A DNA stretch of 64,000 nucleotides from Ruminococcus sp. (GCA_017441505.1 JAFRXL010000034.1:1-64000), one strand, 5' to 3'; shown: positions 34,236-43,679, counted from the stretch's first letter. Translations and numbers: made by a program. The notes: a model not told the origin generated them from the sequence alone.

Positions 34236-36547
34236 TTTATGATAATTTCAAGTCCCTGAGCACTTCTTGCAGTGAAAGGCTTGTCAGTACCGGAAACAGT
34301 GAGGTATATTTTGCTGCCTGATCTCTCGGCTTTTATATCAGCAGCAAGCTCAGCATCTTTGCTGTAGACCTTTGTTTCTGCGGAATTGCCGTCGTCAAGA
34401 CCGTATATGACTATCTCCATATTGTTTGCATAGTCGTATTCTGCGTGACCTTTATAGTCGCCGAAAACTATGATTGAATTCGGCTTGGCATACAGCGGCA
34501 GACCAAAGTAGTTATATTTATGTGAGTACCAGCTTCCGCCGCTCAACTCCTCTCCTGACTGTATATCAGTCCATATACCGCCTGTAGGGAGGTAGAATTC
34601 ACAGCAGCCGTCCTCACGCAGTATCGGAGCTACCAACAGTGTATCACCAAGCATATACTGAGTATCAACAGTAAGTGCGGAGCGGTCATATCCGAAGTCT
34701 ACCACCATTGCACGCATCATGGGGATACCGGTAATGTGAGTATTTACGGCATTCGAGAAAAGGTACGGCATAAGTCTGCCTTTCAGTTTCACGAAGTGAC
34801 GTGCTACATCGCAGCTTTCCTCATCGAAGTTCCAAGGGACTCTGTAGGAGCTGCTGCCATGATAGCGTGAATGTGTGGAAAGAAGACCGAAAGCGGTCCA
34901 GCGTTTATAGAGGTCTGGAGTTCCCTTTGCTTCAAATCCGGATATATCGTGGGAGAAAAATCCGAATCCTGACAGACACAAAGAAAGTCCGCCACGTAAT
35001 GTTTCCCACATTGAGCTGTAGTCTGAGAAGCAGTCACCGCCCCAATGTACAGGGAACTGCTGACAGCCGGCAGTTGCCGCACGAGCGAAAAGGCAGGCAT
35101 TGTTCATACCCTGAGCATCTTTAAGAGCGTCAAAAACAGTCTTGTTATACAGGTATGAATAGTAGTTGTGCATTTTGTACGGGTCGGAGTTGTCATAGTA
35201 GACAACATCAGTCGGGATACGTTCACCGAAGTCGGTTTTTATTGCGTCAACTCCAATTTTAGTGAGCTCTTTTATTTTAGAAGCGTACCAGTTTTTTGCA
35301 TCGGGATTAGTGAAGTCGATGATAGCCATACCCGGCTGCCACATATCGCTTTGGTAAACCGAGCCGTCCTTGTTTTTCAAGAAATATCCTTTATCACATA
35401 ATTCCCTGAATACACGGGCTTTTTGTCCGATATACGGGTTTATCCAGACGCATATCCTCAGTCCCTTTTCTTTAAGACGGGCTATCATTTTCTGTGGGTC
35501 AGGGAACATTCTTTTGTCCCATTCAAAGCTGCACCACTCAAACTCTTTCATCCAGAAGCAGTCGAAGTGGAAGACATCGAGTGGAATATCTCTGTGCTCC
35601 ATTTCGTCTATGAATGAATTAACAGTTTTTTCATCGTAGTTGGTGATGAATGAGGTCGAGAGCCATAGTCCGAATGAATAGGCAGGAGGAAGTGCAGGCT
35701 TACCGGTAAGGTCGGTGTACCGTTCGAGCACCTCTGCTACTGAGCTGCCGCCGAAAATAAAGTATTCAAGACGCTGCCCCTGAACAGAAAAAGCTGTTTT
35801 AGAAACGTTTTCACTTGCAACTTCAAAAGTGACTTTTTCCGGATGATCAACAAACACTCCGTAGTTGCGTGAAGAAACGAAAAAAGGTATGGATTTGTAG
35901 CTCTGTTCAGAGCAGGTGCCGCCGTCATTATTCCATATGTCAACAGTCTGACCGTTCTTCACAAAAGCGGAGAATTTTTCGCCGAATCCGTAGATATACT
36001 CACCAACAGAGATGTTCAGCATCTCACGCACATAGTTTTTTTCAAATGTATCAGACCTTGAAAATGTGCGGACCCCTGTTTCGTACTCAAGACGCTTACT
36101 GTTCAGCCACGCATCTTCTTCGATATACGAGGTAGTACGCCAGCCGTTTTTTGTCAGCAATTTGCCGTCATACCAGAAGGAATTTTCCCATTCACAGCCT
36201 AATTTTCCTATTTTTACGGAAGTTTTTCCAGAGATGAGTTCATAGTGACCGTCACCGGTTATTTTTATAACAGGCTTGAAATCAGTCTCCTCGTGAAGTT
36301 CAAATGAAGGGGATTTATTCAAAGTACCTGAGAAATGCTCGATAGAAACTTTTATGCTGTTTTCGAGTGTGGAAGTAAATCTTACGGTCAGCATAGGACC
36401 GCCAAGTGTCATTCCTCTGTTTTCTATCCAATGTTGAGTGACATAGGCGGTAACCGAAGTTTCGTCAGCTTCTATGTCGTATATCTGCGTAGCATAGCTT
36501 ACATTATATCCCGGTTTACTGAGCCAGTAACCGTCTGAAACTTTCAT
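34232..36547 (-). CDS. yicI: GH31 alpha-xylosidase (YicI type)
   Basis: The 771-residue protein matches YicI length and lacks a signal peptide, so it is cytoplasmic. An N-terminal beta-sandwich runs to about 280, the catalytic barrel to about 610, and C-terminal beta domains follow. The nucleophile Asp (about 439) lies in AIKTDFGERIPTD, and the acid/base Asp (about 505) in PVHWGGDC. The GERIPTD extension is typical of alpha-xylosidases rather than alpha-glucosidases. It would release alpha-xylose from imported xyloglucan oligosaccharides, in keeping with the GH5 enzymes nearby. AAAGGAG precedes the ATG. The divergent AraC gene may control it. Confidence 0.92.
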   Translation of the reverse strand: MKVSDGYWLSKPGYNVSYATQIYDIEADETSVTAYVTQHWIENRGMTLGGPMLTVRFTSTLENSIKVSIEHFSGTLNKSPSFELHEETDFKPVIKITGDGHYELISGKTSVKIGKLGCEWENSFWYDGKLLTKNGWRTTSYIEEDAWLNSKRLEYETGVRTFSRSDTFEKNYVREMLNISVGEYIYGFGEKFSAFVKNGQTVDIWNNDGGTCSEQSYKSIPFFVSSRNYGVFVDHPEKVTFEVASENVSKTAFSVQGQRLEYFIFGGSSVAEVLERYTDLTGKPALPPAYSFGLWLSTSFITNYDEKTVNSFIDEMEHRDIPLDVFHFDCFWMKEFEWCSFEWDKRMFPDPQKMIARLKEKGLRICVWINPYIGQKARVFRELCDKGYFLKNKDGSVYQSDMWQPGMAIIDFTNPDAKNWYASKIKELTKIGVDAIKTDFGERIPTDVVYYDNSDPYKMHNYYSYLYNKTVFDALKDAQGMNNACLFARAATAGCQQFPVHWGGDCFSDYSSMWETLRGGLSLCLSGFGFFSHDISGFEAKGTPDLYKRWTAFGLLSTHSRYHGSSSYRVPWNFDEESCDVARHFVKLKGRLMPYLFSNAVNTHITGIPMMRAMVVDFGYDRSALTVDTQYMLGDTLLVAPILREDGCCEFYLPTGGIWTDIQSGEELSGGSWYSHKYNYFGLPLYAKPNSIIVFGDYKGHAEYDYANNMEIVIYGLDDGNSAETKVYSKDAELAADIKAERSGSKIYLTVSGTDKPFTARSAQGLEIIIK

Positions 36548-36614
36548 TTCAATAACTCCTTTCGTAAAAATTCAACTTTTTGCCATGTTGACTGTTGAAA
36601 AACTCTTTATATTA

Positions 36615-36643
36615 TTGACGTATTTTTATACTTATGATATAAT
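36615..36643 (+). promoter_or_regulatory. promoter of the AraC-family regulator
   Basis: TTGACG (36615-36620) and TATAAT (36638-36643) have a 17-nt spacer in the 171-bp divergent intergenic region. Confidence 0.75.
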
Positions 36644-36718
36644 GATAACATTAATTGTGGAAATATTCTATCAGAATACAAGCGAGTATTATAACAAAAA
36701 TGCCAGCGAGGTGAAATT

Positions 36719-37645
36719 TTGAACGATTTTGTACCGTCAGGAAAAGGTAATATCAGACCGGAAAAGTACAGGGAAGCTGTTTTGCATGGTACTCCGCAGT
36801 TCCCTATGAGGATATATGAAAATAATTTTTCGTGGTATGTGAACAATATCATCGACTGGCATTGGCATCCGGAATTTGAATTTGCTGTAGTCTTATCCGG
36901 AGCTGTTAAATGTCATATGAACGATATTGCGATAGAGGTCAACGCAGGTGAGGGATTTTTCATAAATTCCAATACTATGCACATGGAGCATCCGATAAAC
37001 GGCTGTAATCCTCATATGGCTACTATATGCTTTATGCCGGAATTTATCGGCGGCTGTGGTTCTGATCTCATTTACGATAAATATATAGCCCCGTTTCTGT
37101 CTGACAAAGCTCTCAGAGGGATGAAGCTTGTTCCGGATATTCCGTGGCAGGGAAGGATTCTTTCGTATATCCGCAGGCTTTTTGAGGATTCTCAGGACCG
37201 TGAATGGGGATATGAACTAAAAGCGAGAAATACTGTTGCAGAAATATGGTACGAATTATCTGCAAATGTGAAGGTAATTGAAAAAGATAAAGAAGATGAT
37301 AATAATTCCACTCTTGCTGAGAACAGGCTTAAAAAAATGCTCTCATATATACATGAGAATTTTCAGAGTGAACTCACTGTCGAGGACATTGCCCGTTCAG
37401 CTAATATAAGCAAAAGCGAGTGCTTCCGGTGTTTCCGGAATATAATAAGTAAAAAGCCGATAAATTACCTTAACGAGTACAGGCTCATAAATGCCGCTGA
37501 GCTGTTATTAACTACCGATATGCAGATAACCGAGGTCTGCATTACAAGCGGTTTCAATCACATAAGTTATTTCGGAAAGGTATTCAGAAAGTACTATGGA
37601 GTAAGTCCGAAACGATTCAGGAGCATAGAAAAAGTCCATGAATAA
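36719..37645 (+). CDS. AraC-family transcriptional regulator with cupin sensor
   Basis: The 308-residue protein appears to start with TTG at 36719, since GAGGTGA lies about 5-6 nt upstream and no ATG fits. The N-terminal cupin-like part has WHWHPEFEFAVVLSG and HMEHPINGCNP. The C-terminal pair of helix-turn-helix motifs is LTVEDIARSANISKSECFRC and ITEVCITSGFNHISYFGKVF, ending in YGVSPKRFR. It is divergent from the alpha-xylosidase gene and is the obvious candidate to activate it in response to a sugar. Confidence 0.88.
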   Translation: MNDFVPSGKGNIRPEKYREAVLHGTPQFPMRIYENNFSWYVNNIIDWHWHPEFEFAVVLSGAVKCHMNDIAIEVNAGEGFFINSNTMHMEHPINGCNPHMATICFMPEFIGGCGSDLIYDKYIAPFLSDKALRGMKLVPDIPWQGRILSYIRRLFEDSQDREWGYELKARNTVAEIWYELSANVKVIEKDKEDDNNSTLAENRLKKMLSYIHENFQSELTVEDIARSANISKSECFRCFRNIISKKPINYLNEYRLINAAELLLTTDMQITEVCITSGFNHISYFGKVFRKYYGVSPKRFRSIEKVHE

Positions 37646-37724
37646 TGTTCACAGAAAGTTTACAATTTGCATCCGCACATTTTTCAATTTATTTCGTTAT
37701 AGTTTATGAAGGGAGGTTCATAAC

Positions 37725-38186
37725 GTGTCAGCTGACTTACAAGACAAATATAAAAAAATATATCGTTATTGCTATCTGCGTGTGAAGAATCGTGAAACAG
37801 CGGAGGACATCACGCAGGAAACCTTCCTAAGATTTATTGAACATCCCGAATATAAGGGGCTTGACAAGGAACTTCAGCTTTTATATACCATTGCCGGAAA
37901 TCTTTGTCTTGACCATTTCAGAAGTCAGTCTCCGGATGAACTGCCGGAAGATATTCCGGACAGAAGTGCAGACGGTGATAAGCTTGTCGATGATATTTCC
38001 CTTCACGACGCATTGAACAAGCTGCCGCCTGAAGACAGAGAGCTGATTCTGCTCAGATACATAAATAATGAGCCGCTGAGCGTTATGTCCGCAATATACG
38101 GCATTTCAAGATTTGCACTCAGCCGAAAGCTCAAACGAATACTCTCTGCTCTGCGAAATGAACTTGGAAAGGAGGGTACGGTATGA
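37725..38186 (+). CDS. ECF-type RNA polymerase sigma factor
   Basis: The 153-residue protein carries region 2 (RYCYLRVKNRETAEDITQETFLRFIEH, about 15-41) and region 4 (LPPEDRELILLRYINNEPLSVMSAIYGIS, about 105-133). It starts with GTG at 37725 after GGGAGG. It overlaps the next gene by 4 bp. The following gene encodes a one-pass membrane protein, the usual arrangement for an ECF sigma factor and its anti-sigma. Confidence 0.9.
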   Translation: MSADLQDKYKKIYRYCYLRVKNRETAEDITQETFLRFIEHPEYKGLDKELQLLYTIAGNLCLDHFRSQSPDELPEDIPDRSADGDKLVDDISLHDALNKLPPEDRELILLRYINNEPLSVMSAIYGISRFALSRKLKRILSALRNELGKEGTV

Positions 38187-39424
38187 ATAATAAAGAAAGA
38201 GAGGCTCTGGAGCGTGCATTTGATATTCCCGAGCCGGAAAAATGCAACGAATTTATCGAAGAATTATTAAAGAAAGAGAATACGAAAAAACGCCCTGGTA
38301 TCGTACTTTTCCAGAGGATGCCTGCCGTTTTGAGATACAGTCTGGCAGCTTGCCTTGTAATAGCTGTTATAGGTATCATAGGCAATATAGGTGATCTTAC
38401 AGATACAGGCAAATACCGCAAGAATGAGGAAACAGCATCAGTTAATTCTGAAACGACAACATATACACCTGAGGAGGAGTCAACCATAGAAACTACCTCC
38501 GCTCCTCCTCAGGACTCCTATACAACTACCATTAGCACAGTAAGCGGAGTTAATGCTAACACAACAGTAACGACAGTTAAAGGCGGTGGCAGCAAAAACA
38601 CAGTTACCTCTACAGCAAAAGTTACAGGAAAGGTCAGAGGGACTTCAACAGTCCACGGAAGAACTACTCATCCGGCAAGAACAACTGCTGCAAAGACAAC
38701 AAAAAAGCCCTCCGGAATTGTTACAACAGCGAAAGCGACACGTATTCCTCCTGCAAGAACTACGATAGTTACTACAATTACACGAAATAACGTAACTACA
38801 GCTGCTTCAGATAAACCAACTGATCCACTGGTTCCAAGTGTTATCGAGCCAGCCGGAACAGGCGGTGATCATACAGTTGAACCGCCTGTAAGATATGATA
38901 TAAAAGGACGAATTTATACTGAAGACCAGCTTTCAAATAACAAGGGAACAGAGGACCCTCCGGTAACAGACGGCGATGTTCCGCCAAGTCTGGATAATAT
39001 GATAAGACATTCTGATCTTATCCTTCTTGCGGAGGTTGACGAAGTTATATTTACGAAGATAAACGGAAAGCTCACCACTCAGGAGAATGTTACTATAATG
39101 GAGCCGTATTACGGTGATATGAACTATTATGACCGCATATCTGTATATGCTGACGGAGGTTATATGCCAATGTCTGAATACAGACCCGACATCGACCCTA
39201 ACGGCACTTATTACGAGCCCGGCGGAAATACTACTATAGCTAAAGAGGGTGATTACTATATCTATTTCCTTGTAAAGGATAATAATTCAGAAGCCTACAG
39301 ATTATTTGACGGAACTGATAACAGCAAATTTGTTTACCGGAACGGTATGTATTATTGCGTAGGCCGTGGAAGAGATAGCGTATCTCTACAGGAACTGCGT
39401 GACAGGATAAACGATTTAAAGTGA
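38183..39424 (+). CDS. putative anti-sigma / surface sensor with Thr-rich stalk
   Basis: The 413-residue protein has a 50-residue cytoplasmic N-terminus, one membrane helix (about 54-70, LAACLVIAVIGIIGNIG), a long Thr/Ser-rich stalk (about 85-215) and a C-terminal extracellular domain (about 260-413). I recognise no named fold in the outer domain. The cytoplasmic part lacks the His-Cys-Cys motif of zinc anti-sigma factors. Position and topology suggest that it holds the sigma factor at the membrane and senses an outside signal. It overlaps the sigma gene. Confidence 0.75.
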   Translation: MNNKEREALERAFDIPEPEKCNEFIEELLKKENTKKRPGIVLFQRMPAVLRYSLAACLVIAVIGIIGNIGDLTDTGKYRKNEETASVNSETTTYTPEEESTIETTSAPPQDSYTTTISTVSGVNANTTVTTVKGGGSKNTVTSTAKVTGKVRGTSTVHGRTTHPARTTAAKTTKKPSGIVTTAKATRIPPARTTIVTTITRNNVTTAASDKPTDPLVPSVIEPAGTGGDHTVEPPVRYDIKGRIYTEDQLSNNKGTEDPPVTDGDVPPSLDNMIRHSDLILLAEVDEVIFTKINGKLTTQENVTIMEPYYGDMNYYDRISVYADGGYMPMSEYRPDIDPNGTYYEPGGNTTIAKEGDYYIYFLVKDNNSEAYRLFDGTDNSKFVYRNGMYYCVGRGRDSVSLQELRDRINDLK

Positions 39425-39438
39425 AAGGAGCATTTATT

Positions 39439-41523
39439 ATGAACATTTTGAAAAAAGCAGCAGCCATTCTCACAGCAGTCGCCGCTATAGGAGCTTATAT
39501 CCCTGTGACACCATATCTGCATGAACAGTCTGCGTATGCGTATGAAGTACAGACTGTTGAAGCTGATATTGATTTCAGTCAGTACGACCTCACCGACTTT
39601 AATACTGTGTGTAAGCTTTCAGTAGATTACGGCGATTGTATAAGATCAGGCAATCAGATACTCATAATCAATCTTGTAGAAGACTATGGCTTTCAGGAGA
39701 CTTATGTTGATGACATAGCTGTAGTACTTGCACCGGATGAAGGCGAATATTCACTTTCAAAATTGAATGGTGTTTCGTATCAGGAGATACACACATCCCG
39801 TGGACATCTTATGGACATTGAGCGGATAAGAGAAAGCGATGTTATATGTATATATGATAACAGAGAGTGCTTTTATAACTGCTGCCTTATAACAGCAGAT
39901 GCTCAGACAGAGGGCGAGCTGAATGTTACTTATCAGCAGGATAAAACTAAAAAAACATACAGCTTCAATTTTGAGAAGGCAATGTCAAGATACAAAATAT
40001 CTGATGTAGTTGATGTAGAAGACTACGATCAGCTATCATATATCCTAAATTCTTCATGGCACATGGGAGCTTGTTTTTGCTATGGAAATGAATGTATCCT
40101 GGTAAGTCCGAGCTATATTGAACCTGAACCTATGATGGATGCCGGACCTGATTATGACTATAATTCATATTACGAAAGCTTGTATAGTCAGGGGATAAAT
40201 GTGACCGGATTCAAGATAGAAGGCGATGCTGAATACAATGTACTAAAATCCGGAAAATGCTATGATAAGAATAATAAGGATTACTATATATTTTATTCTA
40301 TAATAGAATTCACTTCCCCGGGTGAGGCAATTCCATATATATATGGTGACAATACTGAAAGAACGGTCGTAATGGATAATCTTAAAGTTAATGAAAACGG
40401 AAAAGTATTCGGCAGCAATAATTTGGAATTCCCCGGTAATTTAGTTCTTGAACCAAAGAACGTTTATCAGGAAAATGCAATGATAGAAGCTTATCCGGAG
40501 GGATTCAAGTACGAAAAGTATTTTGACAGAAAAAATATCTACTTCCTGAATAATATTGACTATATAGGCTGTGTAGATAAGATAATAGTAAGCTCTGAGT
40601 CAAGATATAGCCTTGTTAATAAAGGAGCTGCAAGCGTTTTCACTCCTTGGGATGAAGGTGTTTACGTTGTAACTATCGTAACATCGACTGAAGCTATAGT
40701 AAAGGTCGGAAATACTCACTGTCACTATTTTTATCCGGTATACAGAAATTACTATGTAAAGAAGAGCAGCTCTCCATATCTTACTGTAAATTATATCGGA
40801 GAAACAAGATACCGTGATAAGGATATTGCTGAAAAACTTGCTTCTCATAATGACGATCTGGGCTGTTTCAGCTACAGTGAGTCGATCAATGAAATGGAAA
40901 ATGCTGATTACCTGAAGCTTGTATACAATTGTCTTGACCCTAACAGAATTATGGTGGACTGGACTTATGTATGCAATCAGCACATAAAAAACGGTGATAT
41001 GGTGGTCTCAAATATTTGTGCTGTAATGCCTGAAAATGTAAAAATAACTGACGGTGACTACCTGAAAATAAGCGGAATAGGCGATATAGCTTCTATAACT
41101 AAGGTTGAAGCTCCGGAGTATTTAGTGGACGGCGACAGTGATACGTCAGATGTCAGCAAAATAGAAAAGTATAAACAGTTCTGCTTCATTTCCCTTTCGG
41201 AGGATGACGGCTATGTTGAAGTTGCTTCAAATTCTTTTAAAGAGAGTTATTACGAGCGTGTATTCAAAGTAACAAACGGTATTGTTGATCCTGCCGCATC
41301 GTGTTTCAGCGACTTCATAGATTCAGGTGACGTTAATTTCGATTCTGAAAAAAATATCGCAGACCTTGTCCTGATAAACAAGCAGATGCTCAGAAGAACA
41401 AGATTCTGCAATACTCAGCTCAGATTTGCTGATATGAATATGGACGGTATTGTCGACGGATTTGATATGGTGCTTATGCGTCGTATGCTGATAAAACAGG
41501 CTATTCCAAGACCTATGGGATGA
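39439..41523 (+). CDS. secreted dockerin protein of unknown enzymatic function
   Basis: The 694-residue protein starts at 39439, with AAAGGAG 11 nt before. A signal peptide covers about residues 1-34 (basic ILKK, then an Ala/Ile-rich core and AYAYEV). The next 580 residues are Tyr/Asp-rich and of beta character, and match no family I know. The C-terminal dockerin (about 620-685) has GDVNFDSEKNIADLVLINKQ and ADMNMDGIVDGFDMVLMRRM. Being third in the sigma/anti-sigma operon, it may be the ligand-binding or scaffold-attached part of the sensing system, or its regulated output. Confidence 0.85.
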   Translation: MNILKKAAAILTAVAAIGAYIPVTPYLHEQSAYAYEVQTVEADIDFSQYDLTDFNTVCKLSVDYGDCIRSGNQILIINLVEDYGFQETYVDDIAVVLAPDEGEYSLSKLNGVSYQEIHTSRGHLMDIERIRESDVICIYDNRECFYNCCLITADAQTEGELNVTYQQDKTKKTYSFNFEKAMSRYKISDVVDVEDYDQLSYILNSSWHMGACFCYGNECILVSPSYIEPEPMMDAGPDYDYNSYYESLYSQGINVTGFKIEGDAEYNVLKSGKCYDKNNKDYYIFYSIIEFTSPGEAIPYIYGDNTERTVVMDNLKVNENGKVFGSNNLEFPGNLVLEPKNVYQENAMIEAYPEGFKYEKYFDRKNIYFLNNIDYIGCVDKIIVSSESRYSLVNKGAASVFTPWDEGVYVVTIVTSTEAIVKVGNTHCHYFYPVYRNYYVKKSSSPYLTVNYIGETRYRDKDIAEKLASHNDDLGCFSYSESINEMENADYLKLVYNCLDPNRIMVDWTYVCNQHIKNGDMVVSNICAVMPENVKITDGDYLKISGIGDIASITKVEAPEYLVDGDSDTSDVSKIEKYKQFCFISLSEDDGYVEVASNSFKESYYERVFKVTNGIVDPAASCFSDFIDSGDVNFDSEKNIADLVLINKQMLRRTRFCNTQLRFADMNMDGIVDGFDMVLMRRMLIKQAIPRPMG

Positions 41524-41531
41524 TAACAAAA

Positions 41532-41565
41532 AAAGGTTGCAGAGAATTTTCTCTGCAACCTTTTT
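41532..41565 (+). terminator. terminator between dockerin gene and convergent regulator
   Basis: A stem of at least 13 bp, AAAGGTTGCAGAG / CTCTGCAACCTTT, is followed by T residues; it should act on both strands. Confidence 0.9.
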
Positions 41566-41998
41566 AATCTTCTTTGCTAAGCAGTTTATAGAGTATCCTG
41601 TAAAGCTCCTTTGCTTCTTCGGGTTCAAGCCTGACGCATCCGCCGATTTTAGCTGGAATATCAGCAGCTTTTTCCTTTAGCAGTTCACCGGCTTCTGTTA
41701 TCTCGACCAGCAGTACACGCTCATCCTCGGAGCTTCTGTAGCGTTTAACAAGTCCTTTGGATTCAAGACTTTTGAGCACAGGCGTAAGAGTACCCGAATC
41801 AAGGAAAAGTTTAGAGCCAAGTTCCTTAACGCTTATCTTTTTTTCGTCCCAGAAAACGAGCATAGCTATATACTGAGTGTACGTCAGATCGATAGCTGAG
41901 AGGTAAGGGTGGTACTTTTTTATAACAGCTCTTGAGCAGGCGTAAAGCGGAAAGCATATCTGGTTTTCAAGCTTTAATCCGTCGTATTTATCAGCCAT
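41564..41998 (-). CDS. ohrR: MarR-family regulator, OhrR-like thiol sensor
   Basis: The 144-residue protein starts at the ATG ending at 41998, one base after the stop of the previous gene, so it is translationally coupled. The N-terminal LENQICFPLYACSRAVIKKY block has the reactive Cys position typical of OhrR, followed by YTQYIAMLVFWDEKKISVKELG and a winged helix with LDSGTLTPVLKSLESKGLVKR. OhrR proteins repress peroxide-defence genes until the Cys is oxidised by organic peroxide. It is the last gene of an operon with glutathione peroxidase, so it is probably an autorepressor of that operon. Confidence 0.85.
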   Translation of the reverse strand: MADKYDGLKLENQICFPLYACSRAVIKKYHPYLSAIDLTYTQYIAMLVFWDEKKISVKELGSKLFLDSGTLTPVLKSLESKGLVKRYRSSEDERVLLVEITEAGELLKEKAADIPAKIGGCVRLEPEEAKELYRILYKLLSKED

Positions 41999-41999
41999 A

Positions 42000-42263
42000 T
42001 CAGTTGCTGTTCTGCACTTCATTGTAAGCAGCACGTACAGCTAAAGCAAGCTGATCTGCACATGAAGTTGGTCTTCTTCCGCAGGTATTGCCTTTGAGTT
42101 TTTCCTCTATCTGCTCGACTGTCCAGCCGTCAATGAGCTTAGATATAGCTTTGAGGTTACCGTTGCATCCTCCTAAGAATGATACATTTGTTATAACATT
42201 TCCCTCAATGTGGAAACTGATCTGCTGAGCACATACGCTCTTTGTGTTATAAGTGTAATCCAT
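42000..42263 (-). CDS. TSCPD-domain protein, TIGR03905 type
   Basis: The 87-residue protein has the family layout: SVCAQQISFHIEGNVITNVSF, LGGCNGNLKAISKLIDG, NTCGRRPTSCADQLA. Three or four cysteines suggest metal or redox chemistry, but its function is not established. It lies between the peroxidase and regulator genes of the same operon, with 17 bp separating it from the former. Confidence 0.85.
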   Translation of the reverse strand: MDYTYNTKSVCAQQISFHIEGNVITNVSFLGGCNGNLKAISKLIDGWTVEQIEEKLKGNTCGRRPTSCADQLALAVRAAYNEVQNSN

Positions 42264-42280
42264 AATGATACCTCCTGAAA

Positions 42281-42754
42281 TTAAAGCAAGTTATTTATTT
42301 TTTCATCGAGCTTTTCTGGTTTTGCTGTCGGAGCAAAGCGTTCGATGATATTACCGTCTCTGTCAACGAGGAATTTTGTGAAATTCCATTTTATATTATC
42401 TCCGAGCAGTCCGCCTTTCTGTTTTTTCAGAAAAGTGTACAGCGGAGCTTCGTTTTTACCGTTTACTTCTATTTTAGCGAACTGTCTGAATGTCACACCG
42501 TATCTGGACTGGCAGAAGTCGACTATTTCTTCTTCTGTTCCGGGAGCCTGTCCGGCGAATTGGTTGCATGGAAAATCTAAAATCTCGAAGCCTTTTTCCT
42601 GATATTTTTCATAGAGATCCTGAAGTCCCTCATACTGAGGAGTAAATCCGCAGCCAGTGGCAGTATTTACTATAAGAAGAACTTTTCCTCTGTAGTCTGA
42701 AAGGTCGACTTTGTTGCCCTTAGCATCTTTTACACTGAAATCATAAATATTCAT
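42281..42754 (-). CDS. glutathione-peroxidase-family thiol peroxidase
   Basis: The 157-residue protein starts at the ATG ending at 42754, behind a perfect AAGGAGG. It has the catalytic Cys in NTATGCGFTPQYEGLQ (Cys in place of selenocysteine), FPCNQFAGQAPGTEEEI and WNFTKFLVDRDG, the Gln and Trp of the active-site tetrad being present. Bacterial members mostly use thioredoxin to reduce hydroperoxides. It is the first gene of the operon under the palindromic operator at 42780-42798. Confidence 0.93.
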   Translation of the reverse strand: MNIYDFSVKDAKGNKVDLSDYRGKVLLIVNTATGCGFTPQYEGLQDLYEKYQEKGFEILDFPCNQFAGQAPGTEEEIVDFCQSRYGVTFRQFAKIEVNGKNEAPLYTFLKKQKGGLLGDNIKWNFTKFLVDRDGNIIERFAPTAKPEKLDEKINNLL

Positions 42755-42779
42755 ATGTTTGACCTCCTTAGTATTAAGA

Positions 42780-42834
42780 AACTCAATTCGATTGAGTTCA
42801 ATTAAATTATACACTATGAAATTGAGTTTGTCAA
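42780..42834 (-). promoter_or_regulatory. promoter and palindromic operator of the peroxidase operon
   Basis: On the minus strand TTGACA (42829-42834) and TATAAT (42806-42811) have a 17-nt spacer. The palindrome AACTCAAT-tcg-ATTGAGTT (42780-42798) lies at the transcription start, and a matching half site, AACTCAATT, overlaps the promoter spacer (42820-42828). This is where a MarR/OhrR dimer should bind. Confidence 0.82.
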
Positions 42835-43046
42835 GAGGTTTTTGAAAATTTTTTTGAGTCAGTTAAAGCAAAATTACCAAAAAACACATTTATTGATGAC
42901 TGTATTTCGGTGCGATGTTTTTTATAATGTCTTGAAATCAGTATGGAAAATATGCTAAAATAGAAATGTTATTTTAATACTGCTCTTCCTGTATGACTTT
43001 TATACTTCCGGAGAGTCAGTTTAACTTATTAAAAAGGAGTATTTCT

Positions 43047-43634
43047 ATGAAAAAACTTATAAGTTTATCAGCAGCTCTTATGCTTGGTATATGTGCATTT
43101 GCAGGCTGCGGCAAGGATGACAGCAGCAGTGAAAGCAGTAAGAGCAGCAAGGGAAGTAATTTAACAGGTAAGTGGGAAGTTACTAAGTATGTTATGGATG
43201 ATACGGAAGAAACTACATTATCTAAAGATGTCCCGATAGCTGTTGCTCTTCAGTTTGAGCTCAGAGAAGACGGAAAAGCTATAGGCTGGAACCCTGTTGA
43301 TAATGTGGAAGAGGAAATGGTTGCTAAGTGGACTGTTGACGGCGATAAGCTTACATTAGGTGAATATGTTGAAGAAGATGAAAGCAATGAAAGTGATGCT
43401 GAGTCTGAAGACAAAGAAGATGAAGACAGCACTGAAGAAGAAGCTGACATGGTATTAGAGATAAAAGACGGTAAGCTTTGCTATTCTGAAGAGTCTGATG
43501 GACATAAACTTTCTTTCGAGCTTTCAAAAGTAGATTCATATACAGTTGTTGATTTTGATAAGATCTATGGTTCTGATTCAGAGGATGAAGAGGACGAAGA
43601 AGCTGAAATAACAACAGAAGCTGAAGAAGAATAA
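43047..43634 (+). CDS. small acidic lipoprotein, unknown function
   Basis: The 195-residue protein starts at 43047 after AAAGGAG. The lipoprotein signal has its lipobox Cys in CAFAGCGKDD. A Ser-rich linker precedes a domain with LTGKWEVTKYVMDD and FELREDGKAIGWNP, a lipocalin-like beta pattern that recurs in Firmicute lipoproteins. Two very acidic Glu/Asp runs lie in the middle and at the C-terminus. I do not recognise a function. Confidence 0.8.
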   Translation: MKKLISLSAALMLGICAFAGCGKDDSSSESSKSSKGSNLTGKWEVTKYVMDDTEETTLSKDVPIAVALQFELREDGKAIGWNPVDNVEEEMVAKWTVDGDKLTLGEYVEEDESNESDAESEDKEDEDSTEEEADMVLEIKDGKLCYSEESDGHKLSFELSKVDSYTVVDFDKIYGSDSEDEEDEEAEITTEAEEE

Positions 43635-43640
43635 TTAAAA

Positions 43641-43675
43641 AACAGCACCTTTGACATTGTGTCCGAGGTGCTGTT
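43641..43675. terminator. hairpin between convergent genes
   Basis: The stem AACAGCACCT / AGGTGCTGTT has a 15-nt loop, in the 45-bp gap between the lipoprotein gene and the PAP2 gene. Confidence 0.7.
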
Positions 43676-43679
43676 TGCT

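Noticed and set aside
38440..38830. Tandem DNA repeat in the anti-sigma-like gene
   Set aside because: The ACA/ACT-rich stretch reflects Thr codons of the stalk with irregular units, not a true repeat array.
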